Shown here in pieces: positions 17,861 to 26,400 of a stretch of 64,000 bases of DNA. A model generated the notes under the pieces. It saw nothing but the letters and a program-made list of their open reading frames with translations, did no database searches and was not told the origin of the DNA. A program made the position numbers and the translations under genes. The number at the start of each line of letters is the position of its first letter. The stretch's first letter is position 1. Origin of the DNA: JBHOQX01 sp042408595 (GTDB taxonomy: Bacteria; Chloroflexota; Chloroflexia; Chloroflexales; Roseiflexaceae). The stretch lies in assembly GCA_042408595.1 (NCBI GenBank), contig JBHOQX010000100.1:1-64000 (forward strand), written 5' to 3'.

Positions 17861-17871
17861 ATGCTCCTCGA

Positions 17872-17948
17872 TACGTAAGAACCAAGAAACAGCAGCCCAG
17901 GGAACAGAAGTTGTCGCGCTTGGTTCGTTTGTTCCCTGGTTCTTGCGT
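17872..17948. repeat. Word-repeat palindrome between ilvC and ilvN
   Basis: The left arm carries AAGAACC, AAGAAAC and CCAGGGAACA. The right arm carries TGTTCCCTGG and TTCTTGCG as their complement. The total is about 77 bases in the 96-base gap. Confidence 0.6.
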
Positions 17949-17956
17949 TCTGGCGG

Positions 17957-18502
17957 CTAATTGAGAGTTGAAACCTTCTCGCCTGCGTAGCCGTTGCTGC
18001 TCTCCAGGTGCGCCTCGGCAGGATGGCCGCGCGGCCCGCGCACCATCGCGATCCGTCCGGTGCGCATCATCTCCTTCACCCCGAAGGCACGGATGACGTC
18101 GATGAAGTTCTGCACCTTGCCGGGCGCGCCGGTCATCTCGATCACCATGGTGTTCTGGCCGACATCCACGATTTTCGCGCCGAAGACCTCGGTCATCGCC
18201 ACGATCTCGGCCCGCTTCTCGCCCGGCGCGTGGATTTTGACCAACACCATCTCGCGCTCTACCGTCGGATCGTCGGTCACGTCGCTGACCTTCAACACCT
18301 CGATCAAGCGGTAGAGCTGCTTGACCACCTGCTCGACATGGTCCGACTCGACGACCAGCGTCATCCGGCTGATGCCCTCGGTCTCGGTATGGCCGACCGC
18401 CAGGCTCTCGATGTTGAAGCCGCGGCGGCGGAACAGACTGACGCACCGGTTCAGCACACCGGGCCGGTCCTGCATCAACGCGACGATCGTGTGTTTTTTC
18501 AA
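17957..18502 (-). CDS. ilvN: Acetolactate synthase small (regulatory) subunit
   Basis: 181-residue regulatory subunit with an N-terminal ACT domain (VALMQDRPGVLNRCVSLFRR, then GFNIESLAVG) and a C-terminal ALS_ss_C domain (EVFGAKIVDVGQNTMVIEMT). It binds valine and activates IlvB. Start: the frame opens with TTG at 18502 followed by AAA AAA CAC, and AAGGAG lies 8 bases upstream. A TTG start is therefore the best call and is unusual for a gene of this importance. It immediately follows ilvB, separated by a word-repeat element. Confidence 0.95.
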   Translation of the reverse strand: MKKHTIVALMQDRPGVLNRCVSLFRRRGFNIESLAVGHTETEGISRMTLVVESDHVEQVVKQLYRLIEVLKVSDVTDDPTVEREMVLVKIHAPGEKRAEIVAMTEVFGAKIVDVGQNTMVIEMTGAPGKVQNFIDVIRAFGVKEMMRTGRIAMVRGPRGHPAEAHLESSNGYAGEKVSTLN

Positions 18503-18519
18503 GGTTGCGCTCCTTAGCA

Positions 18520-18598
18520 GGGTTCATGGTGCGGGGTTCCGGGTTCATGGTTCGCGGGAGACGCTCCTGATCCCCGACCCCTACACCCCGACCTGGCC
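18520..18598. repeat. Word-repeat element between ilvN and ilvB
   Basis: GGTTCAT, GGTGCGG, GGTTCCG, GGTTCAT, GGTTCGC heptamers (18523-18560) are followed by C-rich inverted words (GATCCCC, GACCCCT, GACCTGG). It fills the whole gap between the two genes. Confidence 0.55.
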
Positions 18599-18599
18599 T

Positions 18600-20321
18600 C
18601 TACCCTGTGATCATCTCGTGAATACCCTTGCCCTGCGGCACCATCGGGAAGACGTTGACCTCACGCTCGACACGGAAATCGATCAGCACCGGCCCGTCGT
18701 GGGTGGCGGCGGCCCGCAGCGCCGGCTCCACATCCTCGCTCTGCTCGACGGTGATGCCGCGCCAGCCGTAGGCTTCCGCCAGCTTGACGAAGTCCGGCCC
18801 GGAGAGCGGCGTGCCGCTGTAGCGCTTGTTCTCGAACAGCTCCTGCCACTGGCGGACCATGCCCAGGTAGCCGTTGTTGATTATGCAGATCTTGACATTG
18901 CGGAGCCCTTCCTGCACAATGGTCGCCATCTCCTGATTGGTCATCTGGAAGCCGCCGTCGCCGCAGATCGCCCAGACGGTATCCTCCGGATGGGCGATCG
19001 CCACGCCCATCGCCGCCGGCACAGCGAAGCCCATGGTCCCGGCGCCGCCGGAGGTGATATGGGTGCGCGGGCCGTAGATCCAGTCGATGAGCTGCGCCGC
19101 CCACATTTGATGCTGGCCGACATCGGTGACCACCCGGATCCGGCCGCATTCCGGGAAGACGCGGTTCATCGCCCGGTAGACATCGTGCGGCATCAGGATG
19201 GTTGTGTCGGGGCGGTTGAAGTAGGCCTGCTTGTGCTGATGCCTGGCCTGCATCTCGCGGATGTGCTCCATCCAGTCGCTGGCGTGGCCGTGCAGCTCGG
19301 CCAGGGCCTCGCGCGGCGGCAGCTCCTCGAGCAGATCGCGCAGCACCAGCTTGGCGTCGCCGACGATCGGCACGGTCACCCTCACGTTCTTGCCGATCTC
19401 GCTCGGATCGATATCCACATGGATGACCTTGGCGTTCGGCGCGAAGGTGCTGGCCTTGCCGGTCACCCGGTCGTCGAAGCGGCCGCCGACGTTGAACAGC
19501 ACGTCGCACTCCTGGATGGCCCGGTTGGTATGCACCCAGCCGTGCATCCCCGGCATGCCGATGTTCAGCGGGTGGTCCTCCGGGAACGAGCCGATACCGT
19601 GCAGGGTCGTGATGACCGGGATGCGCGTGCGCTCGGCCAGCTCGCGCAGCTCGCCCTCGGCGCCGGCCATGATCACGCCGTTGCCGGCCATGATCAGTGG
19701 CTTCTTCGCAGCCGTCAGCAGCTTCACCGCCTCGCGCACCTGCCTGCGGTTGCCCTGATAGGTCGGCTTGTAGCCGGGCAGATTGAGCCTGACATCCCAA
19801 TTCGGCACGGCGCGCGCCTGGAGCGCATCCTTGGTGATATCCACCAGCACCGGACCGGGACGGCCGGTCGACGCGATATGGAACGCCTCCTTGATCACCC
19901 AGGGGATGTCGTCGATGCGCTTGACGAGATAATTGTGCTTGGTGATCGGCATCGTGATGCCGGTGATGTCGGTCTCCTGGAAGGCGTCCTTGCCAAGCAC
20001 CAGGCTGGAGACCTGGCCGGTGATCGCGACAAGTGGCGTGCTGTCCATCATCGCATCGGCGATCGGGGTGACCAAGTTGGTCGCGCCGGGGCCGCTGGTG
20101 CCGATGCAGACACCGACCTTGCCGGTGCTGCGGGCGTACCCTTCAGCGGCGTGGCCGGCACCCTGCTCGTGGCGGCAGAGGACATGGCGCAGCTGGGGGT
20201 ACTCGACCATCGCGTAGTAGAATGGCATGATCGCGCCGCCAGGGATGCCGAACATCACCTCGACGCCCTCGCGAATGAGCGCCTCGCACAGGATCTGAGC
20301 GCCGGTTCGCTGCTCTGACAT
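18600..20321 (-). CDS. ilvB: Acetolactate synthase large (catalytic) subunit
   Basis: 573-residue ThDP- and FAD-dependent enzyme forming acetolactate or acetohydroxybutyrate, the first shared step of Val/Leu/Ile synthesis. Motifs: ALIREGVEVMFGIPGGAIMP with the catalytic Glu soon after (LCRHEQGAGHAAEGYAR), a central FAD/cofactor domain (GRFDDRVTGKASTFAPNAK), and the ThDP motif ICGDGGFQMTNQEMATIVQE with INNGYLGMVRQWQ. The ATG at 20321 has GGAGAGG upstream. It is the first enzyme gene after the attenuator (20746-20883), separated from it by ~425 bases that hold a word-repeat element and a small possible gene. Confidence 0.97.
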   Translation of the reverse strand: MSEQRTGAQILCEALIREGVEVMFGIPGGAIMPFYYAMVEYPQLRHVLCRHEQGAGHAAEGYARSTGKVGVCIGTSGPGATNLVTPIADAMMDSTPLVAITGQVSSLVLGKDAFQETDITGITMPITKHNYLVKRIDDIPWVIKEAFHIASTGRPGPVLVDITKDALQARAVPNWDVRLNLPGYKPTYQGNRRQVREAVKLLTAAKKPLIMAGNGVIMAGAEGELRELAERTRIPVITTLHGIGSFPEDHPLNIGMPGMHGWVHTNRAIQECDVLFNVGGRFDDRVTGKASTFAPNAKVIHVDIDPSEIGKNVRVTVPIVGDAKLVLRDLLEELPPREALAELHGHASDWMEHIREMQARHQHKQAYFNRPDTTILMPHDVYRAMNRVFPECGRIRVVTDVGQHQMWAAQLIDWIYGPRTHITSGGAGTMGFAVPAAMGVAIAHPEDTVWAICGDGGFQMTNQEMATIVQEGLRNVKICIINNGYLGMVRQWQELFENKRYSGTPLSGPDFVKLAEAYGWRGITVEQSEDVEPALRAAATHDGPVLIDFRVEREVNVFPMVPQGKGIHEMITG

Positions 20322-20336
20322 ACACCTCTCCTTGAT

Positions 20337-20455
20337 TGCAGATTGCAGATTTTTGCATGTGATCAGGCGGCCAGGTCTCAGGCGGTCAGGGCATTGAATG
20401 CATCGGTCTGACCGTCTGCCTTCCGACCGTCTGGCTTCCAATTGCCCATCTTCTG
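20337..20455. repeat. Word-repeat palindrome upstream of ilvB
   Basis: GATTGCA words (20335-20350), then CAGGCGGCCAGG and CAGGCGGTCAGG, inverted at 20422-20450 as CTGACCGTCTG and CGACCGTCTGG. It lies in the untranslated leader of ilvB. Confidence 0.55.
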
Positions 20456-20534
20456 GAGAGCGGCGGCGCTCGTGGGGTGCTGTCGTCGCCGGCAGCGGGC
20501 AGGGGTCACGGCGGTGTGGATGCAGCCAGAAACG

Positions 20535-20690
20535 TCACCACGGGCAAGGCATGCTCTGCGCCCCATCTGACGATGCCGGCGAAGCCCGGCGGCGGGGCGG
20601 GCGCACCGGCACAGGCGCGGGCTGGAGCGCGGGCCCCGGCTGCAGGGCGGCCCGAAGCTTCTCCAGCACGTTCAGCAGTCGGTGCAGCAT
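20535..20690 (-). CDS. Possible small protein in the ilvB leader
   Basis: 51 codons from ATG 20690, with GAAAGG about 9 bases upstream, located after the attenuator terminator and before ilvB. The product starts MLHRLLNVLEKLRAAL and continues with Pro/Arg/Ser-rich sequence. No family is recognised. It may be a real small gene of the operon or chance, since the stretch is G+C-rich and stops are rare. Confidence 0.25.
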   Translation of the reverse strand: MLHRLLNVLEKLRAALQPGPALQPAPVPVRPPRRRASPASSDGAQSMPCPW

Positions 20691-20745
20691 GGCGGCGCCT
20701 TTCGTGCCGGCGGGGCCGGCGGTGGTGATGTTTCCACTACAACGA

Positions 20746-20775
20746 AAGGCCCCTCCCGGCGTTGGGAGGGGCCTT
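20746..20775 (-). terminator. Attenuator terminator of the ilv operon
   Basis: On the minus strand AAGGCCCCTCCC pairs perfectly with GGGAGGGGCCTT over a 6-base loop, followed by TTCGTTGT. It lies 21 bases after the leader-peptide stop. Its 5' arm and loop (20759-20769) can instead pair with 20809-20820 inside the leader peptide coding region (GCGTTTGGGAGG with CCTCCCAACGC), which would form the antiterminator. Confidence 0.85.
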
Positions 20776-20796
20776 GTGGTTGCCACCTGGTCGCGC

Positions 20797-20883
20797 TTAT
20801 GCGCCCTGCCTCCCAAACGCCGGTAAGCCCTTAATAATAAGGGCTACCAGGAGGATGCTAAGGATGAGGGCGCTAGCGTACAT
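20797..20883 (-). CDS. ilv leader peptide (attenuator)
   Basis: A 28-codon reading frame (ATG 20883, TAA 20797-20799) with 11 branched-chain codons between positions 6 and 20: Leu at 6, 8, 11, 12, 15, 20; Ile at 7, 10, 16, 17; Val at 13. It begins MYASALILS and ends GLPAFGRQGA, recalling the enterobacterial ilvL peptide ending GAALGRGKA. It starts about 28 bases after the predicted transcription start. Codons 22-25 (GCG TTT GGG AGG) are the antiterminator strand, so a ribosome stalled in the Leu/Ile run leaves them free and prevents the terminator. A ribosome that reaches the stop covers them and the terminator forms. The ribosome site is weak (ACGAG). This is a cis-acting regulatory peptide, not an enzyme. 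Confidence 0.9.
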   Translation of the reverse strand: MYASALILSILLVALIIKGLPAFGRQGA

Positions 20884-20917
20884 GAGTTACTCGTATCGGT
20901 ACTATCGAACCAACGCG

Positions 20918-20946
20918 AGTATAGCGGAAACTTTGCGAGCCGTCAA
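20918..20946 (-). promoter_or_regulatory. Promoter of the ilv-leu operon
   Basis: On the minus strand TTGACG (20941-20946), 17 bases, TATACT (20918-20923). A start near 20911 gives a ~28-base leader before the leader-peptide ATG and about 135 bases to the start of the terminator stem. Confidence 0.85.
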
Positions 20947-21111
20947 GTGGGAATATGCCTGGCGCCCACGCGCCGTTTTGCGCGCGGCACCCAGATCCCG
21001 GGGGCGCCCGCACCGGGCCAGCGAGCCGACGCGCCGCACCGCATTGGCTCTGGGCGGACGCGGAGCGTGGCAGCACGATTCAGCGCAACGAAATATTTGC
21101 CATTTCGCATC

Positions 21112-21139
21112 TTGAAATCGGAGATAATGCTGCTATAAT
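21112..21139 (+). promoter_or_regulatory. Promoter towards the blaI-like gene
   Basis: TTGAAA (21112-21117), 16 bases, TATAAT (21134-21139). It stands out in an A+T-rich patch of otherwise G+C-rich DNA and points towards 21448. Confidence 0.6.
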
Positions 21140-21391
21140 CAAGTTAACCCGCGTGCTCCTGACACTGATCGTTGCTAGAACCTCCACCGCGCTGCGGTTG
21201 TGGTATCTCGGACGAGCCGCAACTTAGCTACGCCCCGCGACAATTTGTCCGAGCGGCACTGGTAGCATGTTTCTGGCGCGAAGTGCTACAGCCCGTATAA
21301 CTACCGGCGGGCGATAGCATGGCGCTCGCATTCCTCTCTGAATGGTAGCGCTGCCTTCGCGCGGCGTAGCTCGGTCACCTGCCGGCGGCAG

Positions 21392-21406
21392 TTGTAACGT
21401 GTACAA
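21392..21406. promoter_or_regulatory. Candidate BlaI-type operator
   Basis: TTGTA ACGTG TACAA is a perfect inverted repeat 42 bases before the blaI-like start. BlaI/MecI operators contain TGTA/TACA half-sites, so autoregulation is plausible. This is inferred from sequence only. Confidence 0.45.
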
Positions 21407-21447
21407 GCGCAGCACCGCGAGGATGGCGGCGCTCTGAGAGGACCGGC

Positions 21448-21888
21448 GTGACACGGCATCTGGTCGCGGCTTTCAAACCCCATATGGATGGCATGGCCAA
21501 GCTCTTCGGTTCGCTTGAGGCGAGCATCGTGGAGCTGTGCTGGGCGCACGATGAGCTGTCCGCGCGTGATGTGTTTGAGGAGTTGCGCGGCCGTGGGCAG
21601 CGCATCTCGTACGGCGCGGTGCGCACCGTGCTGGACCGCCTGGTACGCAAAGGGATCCTGGCCCGTGCGATGGTCGGCAACCAGTATCTGTACCGCACCA
21701 CGCGCAGCCGCGAGGAGTTTGAGACCTCAGTTGTCGGTGAGATTCTCGATAGCCTGCTCTCCAGCTTCGGCGAGCCGGTCTACGCCCAGTTTCTGGACCG
21801 CATCCAAGCCGCCGATCCAGCGCAACTCGAGCGCCTGGCGCAGATGATCAGCGAGGCCGAGGCGCGCAGCCGGACGCTCGAAGCCTAG
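21448..21888 (+). CDS. BlaI/MecI-family transcriptional repressor
   Basis: 146 residues. The N-terminal ~85 form the penicillinase-repressor winged helix: a family-like LEASIVELCWAHDELSARDV, then YGAVRTVLDRLVRKGILARAM (recognition helix region) and QYLYRTTRSREEF. The C-terminal part is helical, as in the dimerisation half of BlaI. Family members repress beta-lactamase, copper or respiratory genes and are inactivated by proteolysis through an M56 partner, which is the next gene. The start is GTG at 21448 with GAGAGG upstream. It is likely a dimeric DNA-binding repressor acting on the palindrome at 21392. Confidence 0.88.
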   Translation: MTRHLVAAFKPHMDGMAKLFGSLEASIVELCWAHDELSARDVFEELRGRGQRISYGAVRTVLDRLVRKGILARAMVGNQYLYRTTRSREEFETSVVGEILDSLLSSFGEPVYAQFLDRIQAADPAQLERLAQMISEAEARSRTLEA

Positions 21889-21930
21889 GCAGGTTCCGGC
21901 CAGGCAGTACGGCCAATGGAGGCCTGCGCC

Positions 21931-22941
21931 ATGGGAACGGACGTCATTCCGTATGAGCCATACCACCCGCACCTGGGCTATACGCTGGCGATCACCTGCC
22001 TCACATGGCTGGCGGTCTGGTGGTATAGCCACAGCCGGCTGCGCGCCCGCCCCACCGAGCGCATCATGCTGTACGCGCTGGCGATCGGCGTGCCGCTCTA
22101 CGCTGAGGCCGCCTCGCTCTTGATCTTCCTCCTCCGCCCCGCCCCCGACACCTGGCTGGGGTATCCACTGTCGCACTTGCACGCATATGTTGTTAATCGC
22201 CTCCCGCTCGACACCTTTCTGCCGCTGACGGCGATCTGGGCCGCCGTGGGCCTGCTAGCTACCCTGGCGCTGCTCTCGGCGGTGCGCTTCATGGTCGGCA
22301 CGCTGCAACTCCGAGCCATGTTGGCGCCGGCCCGCCCGCTCGCGGAGACACCATACGCGCATCTCGCCGCCGGTTTCGCGTCGCTGGCGGCTGCCGCGCC
22401 CGGCGTGCTGGTGCTGGAGCTCGATGCGCCGCTCGCGTTCACCGCCGGCATGGTGTCAGCGCGGATCGTGGTGACGACCGGGCTGCTAGCGCTGCTGAGC
22501 GACGATGAGCTGCTGGCCGTGCTGTGCCATGAGTGGGCGCACGTTCGGCGGCGCGATAATCTCTGGAATGGCCTGGTGCGCGTGCTGCGCGATATGCTCT
22601 TCTTCCTGCCGGGAAGCCACATCGCCTGGCATTCGATGATCGCCAGCCAGGATGAGGCGTGCGACCGGATGGCCACGATGATGGTTCGCCATCCGCTGGC
22701 GCTGGCCCGCGCGCTGGTGAAGGTGAGCGCGGCCTGGCAGACACCGGCCGCGCCCACGCCGCTCAAGCGGACGACCAGCCTGTTCGCGCTGGGGATCGTC
22801 GGGGCGCAGGCACGTGTGGAGCAGATGATCGCGTCGCTCGACGAGCCGGCGCCGCCAGACCGCGGGGCGGCGGTCGGCGCATATCTGCTGCTGGCGGCGT
22901 TTCTGATTCTGGCGCCGCTGCCGGCGCTGCTCGGTTCGTAA
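21931..22941 (+). CDS. M56-family (BlaR1/MecR1-like) membrane metallopeptidase
   Basis: 336 residues. N-terminal membrane helices (YTLAITCLTWLAVWWY, MLYALAIGVPLYAEAASLLI, LTAIWAAVGLLATLALLSAV) precede the zinc-peptidase core with LAVLCHEWAHVRRRDNLWN (HExxH) and SQDEACDRMA, the third-ligand ExxCD motif. A last helix (GAYLLLAAFLILAPLPALLG) ends the protein. Unlike BlaR1 it has no penicillin-binding sensor domain after the last helix, so it senses something else or acts constitutively. The ATG at 21931 is preferred to 21916 because GGAGG lies 8 bases upstream. It is paired with the repressor 42 bases before it; cleavage of that repressor is the family's usual mechanism. Confidence 0.87.
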   Translation: MGTDVIPYEPYHPHLGYTLAITCLTWLAVWWYSHSRLRARPTERIMLYALAIGVPLYAEAASLLIFLLRPAPDTWLGYPLSHLHAYVVNRLPLDTFLPLTAIWAAVGLLATLALLSAVRFMVGTLQLRAMLAPARPLAETPYAHLAAGFASLAAAAPGVLVLELDAPLAFTAGMVSARIVVTTGLLALLSDDELLAVLCHEWAHVRRRDNLWNGLVRVLRDMLFFLPGSHIAWHSMIASQDEACDRMATMMVRHPLALARALVKVSAAWQTPAAPTPLKRTTSLFALGIVGAQARVEQMIASLDEPAPPDRGAAVGAYLLLAAFLILAPLPALLGS

Positions 22942-23436
22942 GGCCGGTGGTGCCGCCGGAGGGAAAGGAGACCTCATTTTGAGCGATCAGTGACGAGGCC
23001 GCCGCCGGAGCGAGGCGGGGGGCGGCGATGCTTGCCCGATGAGCCCCGCGACCCACAAAGCGGCCGGAGGTTGTGCGAGAACCTCCGGCCAGGCGACAAA
23101 CGACCATGCCGAAGCTGCTGGCGTTCGGGGGGGTGCGTCTGTCTTGATTCAGTATAGCACACTTTGTGCCACGTCTCCATGTCTGGTGTTCTGTCGAAGG
23201 GAGTGGTGATGCGCGTACGCAGGCTGTCCTGACATGTTCTGGCGCAGGCGCGGCTGTGCGAGAGCCGCGCCCACGCGATGGTCTGGATAGCGACCGATCC
23301 GTTGCTCCATTGCCCGAAGCTGCTGGCGTTCGAGAGGGTGGGCCCTGCCGGCGCGTAGCCTGGCATCGTGGCGCGCGCCCGGCGCGCGGCGTGCTGCGCC
23401 CACACCTCCCCCTCGCCGCTCGTTGGGGAGGTTCCC
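22942..23436. other. Intergenic region before the surface-protein cluster
   Basis: 495 bases with a hairpin at 23062-23090 and a 19-base direct repeat CCGAAGCTGCTGGCGTTCG at 23109-23127 and 23314-23332. No gene and no clear promoter were recognised. A short A+T-richer patch (TTGATTCAGTATAGCACAC) occurs near 23144. Confidence 0.5.
23062..23090 (+). terminator. Hairpin after the M56 gene
   Basis: GGCCGGAGGTT pairs perfectly with AACCTCCGGCC over a 7-base loop, 121 bases after the stop. No U-tract follows, so its terminator role is uncertain. Confidence 0.45.
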
Positions 23437-26400
23437 ATGACACGAAGACGCACACTGCGCTTCACGCTCCTTCGGCTGGGGGCCCTGCTGGTCATGCTCG
23501 GCCTGGCGCTGCCGGCGAGCATGCCGCGCTCGGTGGCCCATGCCCAGAGCGGCACGATCATGCTGCGCGTCGAAAGCGCGCGCGCTTGGGTACCCAGCGG
23601 CCTGGCGCTGCATCAGGCGATCCCATCCTACACCTGGGTGATCGTCAAAGACGACACCGGCGAGACCGCGCCGTCCTTCGCCAGCTTCGCCTGCAAGGCG
23701 CAGTCGATCGGCGGCGACCCGGCGTACCCTGCCAACTGCCCCTGGCCGTCGATCAAGGCCTCGCCAGGGGGCACGGCTGGCGAGGTCGTCTACCAGGGGA
23801 ATGAAACCCAGCTCAACCAGAGCCAGGGGATCACGCTGGAAAACGGCAAGTATATGATCTCGGTGCTGGCCGACGGCATGGATGTGCCCGGCTGCACCCC
23901 GTCCGCCACGGTGTCGTGCCACGTGGATGGCTTCAAGATCGATGGTCAGTGGTTCACCGTCAACGGCAACTCGCAATTGGTGACGGTCGAAGCGCAGCCG
24001 TACCCGCTTCCACTCCTGACGGTGCGGATGAAGGTCTTTCAGGACACCAACGCCAACGGCGAATATGACACCGGCGAGCCGCCGTTGCAGGGCTGGGAAG
24101 GGCACATCAGCGACATCCTCGGCCAGGTGACGACCGACTGGTACGGCAACCCGATCTGCACGGAATACCAGCACGACACGAACGGAAACATCATCTTCGA
24201 TAGCAGCGGCGCTCCGACCATCCTCCATACCGGCGGCCGTTGCCTGAGCGACGCCGACGGCGTCGTCACCATTCCCTATCTCGGGCCGAATCGCTATTCA
24301 GCCCAGGTCATCCCGCCGAATGGCGAGACCTGGGTACAGATGACGTCGCTTGAAGGCGGGCTGGACTGGGAGATCTGGGCCCAGGAAGGCTGGAACGGCT
24401 ATGAAGCCGAGTTCGTCAACCAGACCGAAGCCTTTCCCTTCGCCATGTTCGGCTTCGTCAAACCGACCTCGCTGGCCGGCCATCCGGACTCGCCGACCAA
24501 CAGCCATGGCACAGAGACCGGCGCGATCAAGGGGCGCGCGGTCGGCATCCGCCCCTACACGCCCGCCGCCGCCGGCATCCCCTTCGGCGTAGAAGCCGGC
24601 AACGGCATCGCCGGCCCGATCGACCGCCCGCAAGTCACGCTGGTCAGCATCGACGCCGGCGATGTGGTCGTCTGGCAGGGGCGCGGCAACCCCGACGGCA
24701 CATTTGACATCAAACACGTGCCGGACGGTGCCTATTTGGTCTCGCTGGTCGACCAGCCGGAGAATTATCTGGTGGAGTCGTTCGAAACCGTCGTGACGAA
24801 CGGCCAGGTCACCGACATGGGCGTGCTCGATGAGTTCCCCTGGTTCAGCCATGTCAAAGGGCACGTCTGCGACGACCAGAACCGCAATGGCAAGTGCGAG
24901 CCGGGCGAGCGGGGGCTGGCCGGGCTGCATGTGCAACTGCTGAGCCGCGACAATTCGCTCCAGGACCAGGGCACGGCCGACGCGACCACCGACGCCAACG
25001 GCTACTACGACCTGCCGCAGGTCTACCCGCTTGGCCAGTGGGTGGTCGCGCAGGTCTACGACGAACGCTTCTACACCGTCGGCGTGACGTATCAGACCGA
25101 GAACCAGCCAAGCGAGACGACGGTGATGGCCAACGGCGGCTTCGTCGATGTCAGCACCTTCAATCTGGTCGGCCTACAGACGCGCCTGGATTGGGCGCTG
25201 CACCGCTATGAAACTGACCCGAGCCTCGGCCCGACCAACGGCGGAATCGTCGGCACCGTCTGGTATGCGGCGACACGCAACGAGATCGACGCGCGCTTCG
25301 CGGTGAACGAGCCGTACGAGGCTGGCATCCCCAATATCCCGGTGCATCTGTACGCGCCCGTCCCGTGCGATCCGGCCGCCCCGCCGCCGGCTGGCACGGC
25401 CTGCGCCGACACCGACACGCCCGTCGGCACGGCCTCCTACCTGATGATCAACAACCCGCTGAACCCACAGAACGGCGCGTATGTGAAGGGGAACGAACTG
25501 GCCGCGCCCTACCTCACCGAAACCTGGAAGCGGCCGGTCAACTGCACCGCGCGCGATGTCAACGGCAACCAGGTGGTCGAACAGGTGCTGCCCCCGCCCA
25601 CCGGCGGGCACGATTGCCTGGAAGCCTTCCTGATGTCGAACCAGGTCGGCGATAACGCCCAGGCGGATACCGCCGGCAACACCGGCAACGGCCAGTTGGT
25701 GAACGGCAACTACGGCTTTAGCAAGGGCTGCTTCATCACCGACAGCGCGGGGAGCGTCGTCTTCGACGACGCCGGCAACCCGATCCCCGGCAACGTCGGA
25801 CCGGACGGGGCGTGCGCCACCGGCACGCTGGTCGAGCTGCCGCCGTGGGATTACATCGTTGAGCCCGGCATTCCACGCAACCCGATCACCGGCAAGCCGC
25901 TATTCGAGGTAGAGAAGGAAGAGGACGTCAACGTCTTCACCGGCGATGCGTTCGTTGCGCCGGGCGAGACCCCGGTGACGCCGCCGACCCCGGTGCAGCC
26001 GAGCGGTGCCAGCCCACAGCCGACGCCGCAGGTGCCGCCGTTTCTTTGCACCGGTCCGCTGCATACCGTTCATATCGTTGATCACCGGGCCGACGCCCAC
26101 TATGACCCGAACAACCCCGCCACCACATCGGGCGTCTATAACCCGGGCTTCCTGGGCGCCGGCGGCAGCCCGTTAGAGGGCCAGCAAAAGCCGCTCTGCA
26201 CCTCGCGTCTGATCACCGTCCAGCGCGGCAAATCGGCGACGCCGAACTTTTTCTACTTCACCGACACGCCACTCCCGGGCCGCATCCATGGCCTGATCAC
26301 CGACGACCTGAACACCTCGACCAATCCCAAAGGACTGTTCTACGGCGAGAAGGCTGGCATCCCGAACATCCCGATCGGGATCTACGACTTCGCCAACCGG

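Larger units (their letters stand above)
20947..21447. other. Divergent intergenic region, ilv operon / blaI
   Basis: About 500 bases with no convincing gene. It holds the plus-strand promoter at 21112-21139, an inverted repeat GGTAGCA...TGCTACA (about 21261-21292) and the TTGTA/TACAA palindrome at 21392-21406. The transcript to blaI would have a leader of ~300 bases. Confidence 0.5.

Noticed and set aside
18321..20318. 665-codon plus-strand frame opposite ilvB
   Set aside because: Shadow of ilvB; His/Asp/Arg-rich composition typical of antisense frames in G+C-rich DNA.
20700..20800. T-box riboswitch (AGGTGGCAACCAC before a terminator)
   Set aside because: The motif resembles a T-box bulge, but there is no room for a stem I with specifier loop, and the leader peptide with its overlapping antiterminator explains the structure better.
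21448..22941. Beta-lactam resistance operon (blaI-blaR1)
   Set aside because: The M56 protein has no penicillin-binding domain and no lactamase gene follows.
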